Shown piece after piece: positions 53,075 to 62,059 of a DNA stretch of 64,000 nt. The stretch is from Sandaracinaceae bacterium (GTDB lineage Bacteria; Myxococcota_A; Polyangia; Polyangiales; Houyiibacteriaceae), in assembly GCA_020633055.1 (NCBI GenBank), contig JACKEJ010000005.1:124001-188000 (forward strand), read 5' to 3'. The position numbers and the translations under genes were made by a program. The stretch's first letter is position 1, and every line of letters begins with the position of its first letter. The notes under the pieces were generated by a model that was not told the DNA's origin, searched no databases, and was given only the letters and a program-made list of their open reading frames with translations.

Positions 53075-54321
53075 GCGGACGCGCGCGTGGTGGCGCCGCG
53101 CGGCGCGCGCTGTGGCTCGGCGCGGTCGCCGCGTGTGCGCTCTCGTGCGGCGGCGGCCCGTCGCTCGGGGGCGAGTACGACCGCGGCGCAGCCCAGGCCT
53201 CGCTGGCCACCGACGCGGGTCTGGTGCTGGGCGAGTTCCCGCTGCGCGCGAACGGCGTGGTCGACGGCGACACGATCCGCGTGGGCGGGCTCGATGGGTC
53301 CCTGCGCCTGCTCGCGCTCGACACCGAGGAGACCTTCAAGTCGGAGCGCGACCGGCGCGACTACGAGGCCGGCTGGGAGTCCTACCTGGCGTCCCGCATG
53401 GCGCGCACCAACCGCCCCATCAAGGTCCCCACCCCGCTCGGCGAGGAGGCCAAGTACTTCGCGCGCGCCTTCTTCGAGGGCGTGCAGCGGGTGCGTATCG
53501 AGCGCGACCACCCGCGCGAGATCCGCGGTCGCTTCAACCGCTTCCTCGCGTACGTGTTCGTCGAGCGCGACGGGCGCTGGGTCAACTACAACGTCGAGTG
53601 CGTGCGCGCCGGCATGAGCCCCTACTTCACCAAGTACGGCTACTCGCGCCGCTTCCACGACGAGTTCGTCGCGGCTCAGCGTGAGGCCCGCGAGGCCCAG
53701 CGCGGCATCTGGGACCCGAGCAAGCAGCACTACACCGACTACGACGTGCGCCTCGCGTGGTGGGACGCCCGGGCCGACTTCGTGCAGTCCTTCGAGCGCG
53801 ACGCAGAGGGGCGCGCCGACTTCGTCGCGCTCACCAACTGGGACGCCCTGCGCCGGCTGGACGCGCTCGAGGGGCAGTACGTGACGGTGCTCGCGACGGT
53901 GGGCGACATCCGCCAGGGCGAGCGCGGCCCCACGCGCGTCATGCTGAGCCGGCGCATGTTCTCGGACCTGCCGGCGGTCTTCTTCGACCCGTACGTGCTC
54001 GAGGACAGCCGCGCGCGGGACTTCCAGGGGGAGTACGTGCGGATGCGGGGCCGCGTCCAGCGCTGGACCAACCCCTACAACGGCCGCGAGCAGCTGCAGC
54101 TGCGCGTGGACCAAGCGTCCCAGGTGGAGGTGCCGACCTACACACCGCCAGGCAACGGGGACGGAGCTGCGGCCGATGAAGACGGCCCCGACGAGGCGCC
54201 GCCCGCCGAGACGGGAGCCCCCACCGGCCGCGCCACCGAGCCGCCCGTCACGACCGAAGCGTCACAAGGCCCTCCGCCGCCGACCGAGCCCCTCCCCAGC
54301 GCCCCACAGGTGACCCCATGA
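53071..54321 (+). CDS. thermonuclease (SNase) lipoprotein with OB-like C-terminal domain
   Basis: 416 residues. Lipobox AACALSC (Cys26). SNase fold from about 60: VVDGDTIRV, LRLLALDTEET with R79 and E87 matching SNase R35 and E43, and GRFNRFLAYVF with R157 matching R87, so the catalytic set is intact. Between them lies an insertion of about 35 residues (around 88-125) absent from the Staphylococcus enzyme. Residues about 260-350 look like a small OB-type fold (VTVLATVGDIRQGERGPTRV, YVRMRGRVQRWTN). The tail is Pro/Glu/Thr-rich. A surface DNase/RNase with calcium dependence is expected. Start overlaps the LTD gene by ATGA. Confidence 0.88.
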   Translation: MSGRARGGAARRALWLGAVAACALSCGGGPSLGGEYDRGAAQASLATDAGLVLGEFPLRANGVVDGDTIRVGGLDGSLRLLALDTEETFKSERDRRDYEAGWESYLASRMARTNRPIKVPTPLGEEAKYFARAFFEGVQRVRIERDHPREIRGRFNRFLAYVFVERDGRWVNYNVECVRAGMSPYFTKYGYSRRFHDEFVAAQREAREAQRGIWDPSKQHYTDYDVRLAWWDARADFVQSFERDAEGRADFVALTNWDALRRLDALEGQYVTVLATVGDIRQGERGPTRVMLSRRMFSDLPAVFFDPYVLEDSRARDFQGEYVRMRGRVQRWTNPYNGREQLQLRVDQASQVEVPTYTPPGNGDGAAADEDGPDEAPPAETGAPTGRATEPPVTTEASQGPPPPTEPLPSAPQVTP

Positions 54322-57300
54322 CCCCCGCGCGCCCCATGCCCAAACGCCCTCCATCCTCCCCCTCGCCTTCCATCGCGCTCGAGGTGGTCCATCCGGCACC
54401 TGGGCTCACCCGGGCGCTCCGAGTGCTGCAGCTCACGGTGGGGCTCGCGTCCCTGGGTGCCATGAGCGGCTGCGGTGACGCGCCGCCGAGCGGCACCTGC
54501 GAGGGGCTGCTGCCGGGAGACCTCGTGATCAGCGAGGTGATGGCCAACCCGAGCGGCGCGGACGACGGCCGCGAGTGGGTCGAGATCACGAACACCACGG
54601 CGGCCTCCATCGACCTCGCCGGCATCGAGATCGTGCGCAGTGCGGCCGACGGGACCGGCGCTCGCGCCCACGAGATCACCACCGCGGACGCGCTCGCTGC
54701 CGGCGCCTACTACGTGCTGGGCGCCGTGCTCGACGCGGCGCGCCCCACGTACGTGGACTACGGCTTCGGCGCCGACCTGGGAGGGTTCGGGAACACGTCG
54801 GGGCGCGTCATCGTCCGCTGCGGGGATCGTGTGCTGGACGAGATGGTCTATCTCGACACGACCGACGGCGCGTCGTGGGCCTACGACGGCGCGCTGCCGC
54901 CGAACGCGACCGCCAACGACGAGGTGACGCGGTGGTGCGACAGCACGACGACGTTCTCCACCGGCGACTTCGGGACGCCGGGCATGCGCAACGCGCCCTG
55001 CGGCGGTGCCCTCGTCGGTCGCTGCATGGACGACGGCACCGAGCGCGACACGGTGCCGCCGGCCGAGGGCGACCTGGTCATCACCGAGCTGCACCAGAAC
55101 CCAAGTGCGGTAGCCGACGGCGATGGCGAGTGGTTCGAGCTGCTCGCGCTCGCCGACGTGGACCTGAACGGCCTGCAGCTCGGGCGGGTGGCGGACACCG
55201 TGCTCGAGACGCTCGAGTCCGCGGACTGCTTGAGCGTCACGGCGGGGACCTACGTGCTCTTCGCCGCGAGCGATGACGCGCTCACCAACGGCGGGCTCGG
55301 CAGCGTGGACCACGTGGTCGACATCGCGCTCTCCAACTCGGGCGGGAGCCTCTTCGTGGGCTACGCGGGCAACGTGCTCGATACGTTCACGTACACGAGC
55401 TCGGGCGACGGCGCGGCGACGCAGCTGGACCCGCGCCATCTGAGCTTCGAGGAGAACGACGACGAGTCGCTCTGGTGTCGCGCCACCAGCGTGTACGGGA
55501 GCGGGGACCGAGGCACACCTCGCTCGGCCAACACCCAGTGCATGTTCCCCGTCCCGGCCGGGATGTGCGATGACGGTGGCACCCTGCGCGCGATCGTGCC
55601 ACCCGTGCTCGGCGACGTGGTCATCACGGAGATCATGCCGGACCCCGACGCCGCGAGCGAGACCTCGGGCGAGTGGTTCGAGGTGTACTTCGCGAACGAC
55701 GCCGACCTGAACGGTCTCGAGCTGAGCACGGAGGTGGGCTCCGTCGGATATCGCGTCGAGCAGCCGGCCTGCCTGCGCGTCACGGGCGGCGCGTACGTGG
55801 TCTTCTCTCGGGACGCGACCGGCGCCAACGGAGGTCTCCCGAGCGACGCGATCGACTACGACACGCTCTCGCTCGTCAACAGCGCCACGTCCGTGAACCC
55901 GAGGGCGTTGTTCGTTGGGGTCGGGGGCGTGGTCCTGGACACGGCGCTGTGGTTCACCTCCTCCGCCGGCGTAGCGCGGAGCCTCAGCGCCGACGCGCTC
56001 GACGCGACGCTGAACGAGACGGAGTCGAACTGGTGCGCGGCGGCGGCGGGCGACACCTACGGCCTCGGCGACCGGGGCACACCCGGGGCGGCGAACCCGG
56101 TGTGTCCATTCGTGCTGCCGCCGGGCATGTGCTTCGACGGAGCCACGGCGCGCCCCATCGTGTCGCCCACCGTTGGCGAGGTCGTCATCACGGAGGTGAT
56201 GGCGGATCCCACCGCCGCCCCAGACCCTCGCGGAGAGTGGTTCGAGCTGCTCGTCTCCGCAGACGTGGACTTGAACGGCCTCCAGGTTGGAACCACCTTC
56301 GGGACGCCCGGCTACACGCTCGTGCGGGACGACTGCGTTCGAGTCACGGCGGGCAGCTACGTCGTGCTCGCCAACAACGGCGACGCCAGCATGAACGGCG
56401 GCCTGCCGCCGGACGTGGTGGAGCACGGGCGACAGCTCGGGAACGCCAACGGTTCGCTGTTCGTCGGCGTCTCCGACACGCTGTTGGACCAGGTGAGCTG
56501 GTCGACGGCCCCGTCCGGCGTGTCGCTGCAGCTCGACCCGGACGAGCTCTCCCACACGACGAATGACGCGTTCGACTCGGTCGCTTGCCTCGGTACGGCG
56601 GTCTACGGCGCTGGGGACCGCGGCACGCCCGGACAACCCAACGACGAGTGCCCGGTCGTGCTGCAGCCTGGGCAGTGCTTCGATGGTGGCGTCCCTCGCG
56701 CCATCGTGAGCCCAGCGCTGGGCGACCTGGTCGTCACCGAGGTCATGCCGAACCCCAACGCCGTCTCCGACATGGCGGGCGAGTGGTTCGAGGTGTACGC
56801 CACGGCGGACGTCGACCTCAACGGGCTGCAGGCCGGCACGTCGTTCGGCTCCCCCAGCTTCACCCTCACGCGCGAGGACTGTGTTCGCGTATCGGCAGGG
56901 AGCTACACCGTGTTCGCGCGCAGCACGGTGATGGCAACCAACGGAGGCCTCCCGGCCTCTGCCATTGGATACGGCTTCACCTTGGCCAACGCATCGGGGG
57001 CGCTGTTCATCGGGGTGGACGACGCCCTGCTCGACTCGATCACGTGGACGAGCTCGCCGACGGGCGCGGCGCTGCAGCTCGAGCCGTCGGACTACGACCA
57101 CGCCACGAACGACGTGTTCGCGATGGTCGCCTGTGAAGCCACGTCGCTCTACGGGGCGGGCGACCTGGGCACGCCGGGCGCGGTGAACCTGGACTGCCTC
57201 GACGCCGGTGAGTGCTGGGACGGCGAGACGGCACGCGCCATCGTGAATCCCGGCGTAGGCGACCTGTACATCAACGAGGTGATGCCCAACCCAGCCACCC

Positions 57301-57740
57301 CCGAGTCGACCACGGAGTGGTTCGAGCTGGCCGCCACGGCGGACGTGGACATCAACGGAGTGAGCGTGACGAACGGGACCCAGAGCCACACGTTCGACGC
57401 GGAGGACTGCCTGAGCGTCGGGACGGGCGAGCTGCTGGTGTTCGCGCGCAGCACGGACGCGGGGATGAACGGGGGCGTCAGCGGCGTGGACTACACCTAC
57501 GCCTCGGTGACGATGACCAACGACAACAGCATGTTGTCCATCAGCGTCGGCGCGAGCCCCCTCGACACTGTCACGTGGGGCATGACGCAGAACGGTCGTG
57601 CCCGCTCGCTCGTCGCGGGTCAGCCGATGCCCCACGTGGCGAACGACACGCTCACCAACTGGTGCGACTCCACCACCGCATACGGCCCGGCCATGAACAA
57701 CAACTTCGGCACGCCGGGTGACCCCAACGTATGCCCGTGA
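54318..57740 (+). CDS. six-LTD surface lipoprotein
   Basis: 1140 residues. A 51-residue N-terminal region ends in SGC, a probable lipobox (Cys52). Six lamin-tail-like domains follow, each about 165-175 residues, starting GDLVISEVMANP, GDLVITELHQNP, GDVVITEIMPDP, GEVVITEVMADP, GDLVVTEVMPNP and GDLYINEVMPNP. Each has a GEWFEL/EWVEI core and most end in a shared YG.GDRGTPG..N..C segment. Domains 2-6 resemble one another more than domain 1, so the array grew by duplication. LTDs are beta-sandwich modules known in nuclear lamins and in bacterial secreted proteins. No catalytic residues seen; it probably binds a polymer such as DNA, or other proteins. ATGA overlap with the SNase gene. Confidence 0.88.
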   Translation: MTPARPMPKRPPSSPSPSIALEVVHPAPGLTRALRVLQLTVGLASLGAMSGCGDAPPSGTCEGLLPGDLVISEVMANPSGADDGREWVEITNTTAASIDLAGIEIVRSAADGTGARAHEITTADALAAGAYYVLGAVLDAARPTYVDYGFGADLGGFGNTSGRVIVRCGDRVLDEMVYLDTTDGASWAYDGALPPNATANDEVTRWCDSTTTFSTGDFGTPGMRNAPCGGALVGRCMDDGTERDTVPPAEGDLVITELHQNPSAVADGDGEWFELLALADVDLNGLQLGRVADTVLETLESADCLSVTAGTYVLFAASDDALTNGGLGSVDHVVDIALSNSGGSLFVGYAGNVLDTFTYTSSGDGAATQLDPRHLSFEENDDESLWCRATSVYGSGDRGTPRSANTQCMFPVPAGMCDDGGTLRAIVPPVLGDVVITEIMPDPDAASETSGEWFEVYFANDADLNGLELSTEVGSVGYRVEQPACLRVTGGAYVVFSRDATGANGGLPSDAIDYDTLSLVNSATSVNPRALFVGVGGVVLDTALWFTSSAGVARSLSADALDATLNETESNWCAAAAGDTYGLGDRGTPGAANPVCPFVLPPGMCFDGATARPIVSPTVGEVVITEVMADPTAAPDPRGEWFELLVSADVDLNGLQVGTTFGTPGYTLVRDDCVRVTAGSYVVLANNGDASMNGGLPPDVVEHGRQLGNANGSLFVGVSDTLLDQVSWSTAPSGVSLQLDPDELSHTTNDAFDSVACLGTAVYGAGDRGTPGQPNDECPVVLQPGQCFDGGVPRAIVSPALGDLVVTEVMPNPNAVSDMAGEWFEVYATADVDLNGLQAGTSFGSPSFTLTREDCVRVSAGSYTVFARSTVMATNGGLPASAIGYGFTLANASGALFIGVDDALLDSITWTSSPTGAALQLEPSDYDHATNDVFAMVACEATSLYGAGDLGTPGAVNLDCLDAGECWDGETARAIVNPGVGDLYINEVMPNPATPESTTEWFELAATADVDINGVSVTNGTQSHTFDAEDCLSVGTGELLVFARSTDAGMNGGVSGVDYTYASVTMTNDNSMLSISVGASPLDTVTWGMTQNGRARSLVAGQPMPHVANDTLTNWCDSTTAYGPAMNNNFGTPGDPNVCP

Positions 57741-58252
57741 GGGGGAACGCACGACGCGCGCCGCGCCGGACACCCCTCGTGCGCGCCTCGCTCACCGCGC
57801 TGCTCGTGGTCGGTTCGTCGGCCTGCGCCGCGCCGGAGGGGAGCGCCTGCGGCCCCACGCGCGCCACCGTCGCGCGCGTGATCGATGGGGACACGGTCGA
57901 GCTGAGCACCGGCGAGCGCGTGCGCTACCTGCTGGTGGACACCCCCGAGAACACCAGCAGCGTGGAGTGCTTCGGCCCGGAGGCGACCACCTTCAACCAG
58001 CAGCTGGTCGAGGGGCGCGAGGTGCGCCTGCGCTACGACGTGGAGTGCACCGATCGCTTCGGGCGCCTGCTGGCCTACGTGGAGGTGGACGGGCGCGTGG
58101 TGAACCAGCTGCTCGTCGAGCAGGGCTACGCGTGCGTGCTGCACATCCCCCCCAACGGCGCGGACGAGGCGCCCTTGTACGAAGACCTCGAGACGCGCGC
58201 CATCGATGAAGGGCGCGGGCTGTGGTCCGTGTGCGCCGAGGACCCGTGCTGA
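57737..58252 (+). CDS. thermonuclease (SNase) lipoprotein, short form
   Basis: 171 residues from the GTG at 57737, which overlaps the preceding stop as GTGA; an ATG six bases earlier (57731) is an equal alternative. Signal and lipobox TALLVVGSSAC. The SNase core is intact: VIDGDTVEL, RYLLVDTPE and DRFGRLLAYV supply the Arg, Glu and Arg catalytic residues (SNase R35, E43, R87). Unlike the first SNase it has no insertion or C-terminal OB region and is close to minimal length, with four extra cysteines likely forming disulfides. A second extracellular nuclease in the same operon. Confidence 0.9.
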   Translation: MRGNARRAPRRTPLVRASLTALLVVGSSACAAPEGSACGPTRATVARVIDGDTVELSTGERVRYLLVDTPENTSSVECFGPEATTFNQQLVEGREVRLRYDVECTDRFGRLLAYVEVDGRVVNQLLVEQGYACVLHIPPNGADEAPLYEDLETRAIDEGRGLWSVCAEDPC

Positions 58253-60468
58253 AGTCCGACCGCACGCTGCTTGGCTGCCGCCATGCGGGAGCGCACCGCG
58301 TTGTCGCGACGGCTGTGGTCGCGCTCGTGTGCCTCTTGGCGCACGGATGGGGACCGGGGCGCGCGCGGGCCGTGCAGTACGAGATGCTCATCGACGTGGA
58401 CACCGAGGAGGACCTCCAGGAGCTCTTCACGACAGGGCAGATCTCGGAGGACACGTGGAACACGCTGGTGCAGATCATGCGCCGCGGCGTCGACCTCGAC
58501 CGCGCCGACCGCGAGTCGCTCTACGCGCTGCCGAACCTCACGTACGACGACGTGGACGCGATCCTCGCCTACCGCGCCGAGGCCGGCACCATCAACGACC
58601 CGGCCGCGCTCGTGCCTGCCGGGGTGCTCACCGAGGCGCAGCTGCTCCAGATCGCGCCGTTCCTGACGGTCAGCGGAGACTTTCGGCCGCTCTCCGCGAC
58701 CAACGGCCGCCTGCGCTTCCAGATGGTGGGCTCGCCCGTGGACGACCGCCCGCCGTCGATGGCGCTGCAGGCGCGCGTCACCACGCTGCGCAACCTGAGC
58801 ATGGGCCTCGCCCTGGTCAGCACGCGGCTGCGTCTCGGCGACCCACGCTACGACCCGACACGCGACGCGCTGTCCGTGGACGCCGCCACCAACCGCCTGC
58901 ACGTGCCGAAGTTCTTCGTGCGCTGGGAGGGCGAGCACGCGGAGGTGCTGCTGGGCACGTTCCGCGCGGGCTTCGGCCAGCGCCTGACGTTCGACAACTC
59001 CGACCGCTTCACGCCGAACGGCATCTACGCGGACGACGCGGTCTTCTGGAACCCGGGCATGACCACGCGCTGCCGCGAGAGCACGGGGGAGCTGGCGGAC
59101 TCGCCCTGCAACACCTTCACCGGCGCGCAGCGCATCACGAGCGACCTGCGCTGGCGCAACAGCCTGATGGGCGCCGCCGTGGGCGCGGAGCACCTCTCGT
59201 TGGGCCCCGGTTGGCTGCAGCTCTACGCGTTTGGTTCGTACCAGCCGCAGAGCATCTACCAGTACGAAATCTACGACCGCGGACGCTGCGCCGACCCCCG
59301 CAACGACAGCGACCCGAACTGCGCGGCCCCCGACATCTACCGCCGCCGGGACGACCTGCTCGCCCCCACCAGCGAGTACTCGTTCTCGACGCTCAACAAC
59401 GTCTACGCCGAGGCCCTCGGGGGCGGCAACGTCAGCTACTTCTTCAGCCGCCGCGCGCACGTGGGCGTGACGGGCTACGCGGCCCACGCGCGCTTCCTGA
59501 CGGAGGGCATCGACCTCGACTTCCAGGAGTGGTCCACGCGGCCCTTCGGTGGCGGCGTGTACGGGGCCGTCGGTGCGGACGCGGCGTTCGGACGCGGCAT
59601 GTGGGACTTCTTCCTCGAGGTGGCGCACTCGTTCGACCAGCAGGCCGGCGGCGGAGGTGGTCTCGGCGCCATCGCGCGCACCACGCTCACGTGGGACCGA
59701 CAAGAGCTGGAGCTCAGCGCGCGCTACTACGACGAAGACTTCTCGAACCCCTACGGCCGCCCCATCGCGGCCTCGGACGAGCAGAGCGGCAATCGCGCGC
59801 GCGACGAGGTGGGTGGGCGCGTGCGCTACACCGGGAGCATCGCGAACACGCTCAACCTGCGCGCGTCGGCCGACCTGTGGAGCCAGCCCTCGGTGCAGCA
59901 GGTGAAGCTGCTCACGTTCGTGCGCGCCGACCTCACGCTGGGGGACGTGGTCAACCCCGGTCTCTGGTTCCAATACCAGAACAAGGACCTGCAGCGTGGG
60001 GGGCACCTGGACGTGTGCTTCTCCATGACCACGGACGACGACGAGAACGGCGAGCCCATCCCGTGCACCGGCGAGCAGTACCAGGTCACGGCGCGCCTGC
60101 GGCTCGCTCTCGGGCGACGCTACTCGCTGCTGGCGCAGTACCGGCACGAGTGGCTCGACGACGGCTCGACCGTGCACGACCAAGACATGCGTCAGGACGC
60201 GTCGGCGTTCATCAGCTTCCGCGGCAACCCCATCGACCCGCTGCGCTTCGTGGTGCGTGCGCGCTTTCTGTTCGAGGACGTCGCGCACCGCGACCGCTTG
60301 GAGCAGTCCCTCTGGTACTACGCGGACATCAGCTACCGCTTCCCGGTGCGGCTGACGGTGCGCCTGCGCTACGACGTCCTGCACCTGATCGACACGCGCG
60401 ACGCCACGGCCGTCCACTCGCCCAACCCCGAGCACTGGGCCCGCATCGAGCTCCAACAGACGTTCTGA
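58246..60468 (+). CDS. outer-membrane barrel with N-terminal ComEA-like helix-hairpin-helix
   Basis: 740 residues from the GTG at 58246, overlapping the SNase stop; GAGGA lies a few bases upstream. Signal peptide VVATAVVALVCLLAHGW, cleavage near ARA-VQ. Residues about 50-145 hold a helix-hairpin-helix: SLYALPNLTYDDVDAILAYR, then AGTINDPAAL, matching the ComEA pattern LxxLPGIxxxxAxxIxxYR. The rest is a long alternating beta pattern with many aromatic girdle residues and a terminal RIELQQTF, Phe at the end, as expected of an outer-membrane barrel. Related two-part proteins occur in Bacteroidota. It could bind DNA at the membrane and be part of an import route; no ComEC or pilus gene is in the window. 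Confidence 0.78.
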   Translation: MLKSDRTLLGCRHAGAHRVVATAVVALVCLLAHGWGPGRARAVQYEMLIDVDTEEDLQELFTTGQISEDTWNTLVQIMRRGVDLDRADRESLYALPNLTYDDVDAILAYRAEAGTINDPAALVPAGVLTEAQLLQIAPFLTVSGDFRPLSATNGRLRFQMVGSPVDDRPPSMALQARVTTLRNLSMGLALVSTRLRLGDPRYDPTRDALSVDAATNRLHVPKFFVRWEGEHAEVLLGTFRAGFGQRLTFDNSDRFTPNGIYADDAVFWNPGMTTRCRESTGELADSPCNTFTGAQRITSDLRWRNSLMGAAVGAEHLSLGPGWLQLYAFGSYQPQSIYQYEIYDRGRCADPRNDSDPNCAAPDIYRRRDDLLAPTSEYSFSTLNNVYAEALGGGNVSYFFSRRAHVGVTGYAAHARFLTEGIDLDFQEWSTRPFGGGVYGAVGADAAFGRGMWDFFLEVAHSFDQQAGGGGGLGAIARTTLTWDRQELELSARYYDEDFSNPYGRPIAASDEQSGNRARDEVGGRVRYTGSIANTLNLRASADLWSQPSVQQVKLLTFVRADLTLGDVVNPGLWFQYQNKDLQRGGHLDVCFSMTTDDDENGEPIPCTGEQYQVTARLRLALGRRYSLLAQYRHEWLDDGSTVHDQDMRQDASAFISFRGNPIDPLRFVVRARFLFEDVAHRDRLEQSLWYYADISYRFPVRLTVRLRYDVLHLIDTRDATAVHSPNPEHWARIELQQTF

Positions 60469-60470
60469 CC

Positions 60471-62033
60471 ATGACCCCACCCACCTCGGCCCCTCGCAGG
60501 CAGCCCTCCCCCCGAGCCGTCCCAGCGCGCCACGGAGGCCCCCCCGCGAGCGCTCCCCGAGGCCGCGTGTCGCGTGCTTTCACGTCCGTCCTCCTCGGCG
60601 CCCTTCTGACGTCCGGCTGCGCGACGACGGGCCGCGGCGCGCTCGAGCGTCCGGACGAGCGCGCGGAGGGGAGCGTCCGCCTCATCCTCAACGACCCGAC
60701 AGGGCGACCCGCGCCGAGCGACAGCTGCGACACCGAGGTCTGTCAGGCGCTGCTCACTCTGCTGGAGGGTGCCCAGCACAGCATCGACTTCGCGGTGTAC
60801 GGCATCCGCAACCAGACTGCCCTGGTGGATGCCCTCTTGGCGGCGCAGCGGCGCGGCGTGCGCATCCGCGGCGTGGTGGACCGCGACCGCGAGGGCCACA
60901 ACTACTACGCGAGCACCGACGCCGTGGCCGAGGCGCTGGGCCCCGACGTCGTGCGCAGCGACCACGCCGCCGAGCTGGCCGCCGCCGAAGCCGAGCTGGA
61001 CCGCGCCGAGTTCGACCGCGTGCCCCAGTGCGAGCGCCCCGAAGGCTTCGAGGGCCCGCTGCAGTGCCTCGTGTACGACCTTGGCGACACGTGCCTGGTG
61101 GCGTCGCACGCCGCTCACGGGCAGTTCGAGTCCGAGGGCGACATCATGCACAACAAGTTCTTCGTGGTGGACGGACGGCACGTCTGGACGGGCTCCACCA
61201 ACATCAGCGACTCGGGCACGGGGGGCTACAACGCCAACCTCGTGACCGTCGTGGACTCCGAGCGCGTCGCTACGTGGTTCACCGAGGAGTTCGAGCAGAT
61301 GTACGTGCACGGCCGCTACCACCGTCAGAAGCGCAGCCGCCCGGCGATGGAGACGCAGGTGGGCGACACGCAGCTCGAGCTGCACTTCTCGCCGCAGGAT
61401 CGCCCCATCACCCGCCGCGTGCGGCGGCTCATCCGCGACGCGCGCGAGCGCATCGACGTGGCGGTCTTCTACCTGACCCACAAAGGCATCGCGCAGGACC
61501 TGATCAGCGCGCATCTGCGCGGCGTGCAGGTGCGCGTCATCCTCGACGCCACGTCCGCCAGCAACGGCTACACCAAGCACGAGCTGCTACGCGCCGTGGG
61601 CATCCCCGTCATCGTCGAGCGCTGGGGCGGCAAGATGCACATGAAGAGCGCCGCCATCGATGGCCAGTGGGTCATCACCGGCTCCATGAACTGGACCTCC
61701 GCGGGCGAGGGCGGCAACGACGAGAACACCTTCGTGCTGCGGGACGCGACGTTGGCCGCACAGTACCACGCCTTCTTCGAGCGCATCTGGGCCTTCCAGG
61801 GCGAGCAGTTCCTGAGCGGCCGCCCAGGCCCGGAGTCGCGCGACAGCACCACGGCGTGCACCGACGGTGTGGACAACGACTTCAACGACCTCGCCGACGA
61901 GCAAGACCCCGGCTGCTCCGCCACGCCCCCGCCTCAGCCGCGGCTCCCCGGCTGGCGCATCGTCCACAAGGAAGAGGGCGTGTGCGCGGTGGACGACCCC
62001 GCCCCCGTGCGCGTCTGGACCGATCCGCTGTAG
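60471..62033 (+). CDS. two-HKD phospholipase D / nuclease lipoprotein
   Basis: 520 residues from the ATG at 60471, two bases after the barrel stop. Lipobox LLGALLTSGC (Cys50). HKD motif 1 is HNKFFVVDG (H227, K229, D234) with GSTN, and motif 2 is HMKSAAIDG (H390, K392, D397) with GSMN, so the active site is complete. The domain resembles the PLD-type Nuc and cardiolipin-synthase group, which includes nucleases that cut DNA without metal. The C-terminal part has a DGVDNDFNDLADEQDPGC calcium-type segment. Either lipid or nucleic-acid hydrolysis is possible; the company of two SNases favours nuclease. Last gene of the operon. Confidence 0.85.
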   Translation: MTPPTSAPRRQPSPRAVPARHGGPPASAPRGRVSRAFTSVLLGALLTSGCATTGRGALERPDERAEGSVRLILNDPTGRPAPSDSCDTEVCQALLTLLEGAQHSIDFAVYGIRNQTALVDALLAAQRRGVRIRGVVDRDREGHNYYASTDAVAEALGPDVVRSDHAAELAAAEAELDRAEFDRVPQCERPEGFEGPLQCLVYDLGDTCLVASHAAHGQFESEGDIMHNKFFVVDGRHVWTGSTNISDSGTGGYNANLVTVVDSERVATWFTEEFEQMYVHGRYHRQKRSRPAMETQVGDTQLELHFSPQDRPITRRVRRLIRDARERIDVAVFYLTHKGIAQDLISAHLRGVQVRVILDATSASNGYTKHELLRAVGIPVIVERWGGKMHMKSAAIDGQWVITGSMNWTSAGEGGNDENTFVLRDATLAAQYHAFFERIWAFQGEQFLSGRPGPESRDSTTACTDGVDNDFNDLADEQDPGCSATPPPQPRLPGWRIVHKEEGVCAVDDPAPVRVWTDPL

Positions 62034-62059
62034 GGCCTCCCGAGACGTCGTCGCGGCGC

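Noticed and set aside
54138..57773. A 1211-residue open frame antisense to the six-LTD gene
   Set aside because: Arg/Gly/Val-rich composition with no fold, typical of the antisense frame of a GC-rich repetitive gene; the plus-strand six-LTD gene has overlap junctions and conserved domains.
58126..60480. Long antisense frame (784 residues) opposite the HhH barrel
   Set aside because: No motif or signal; composition is a mirror of GC-rich codons of the sense gene.
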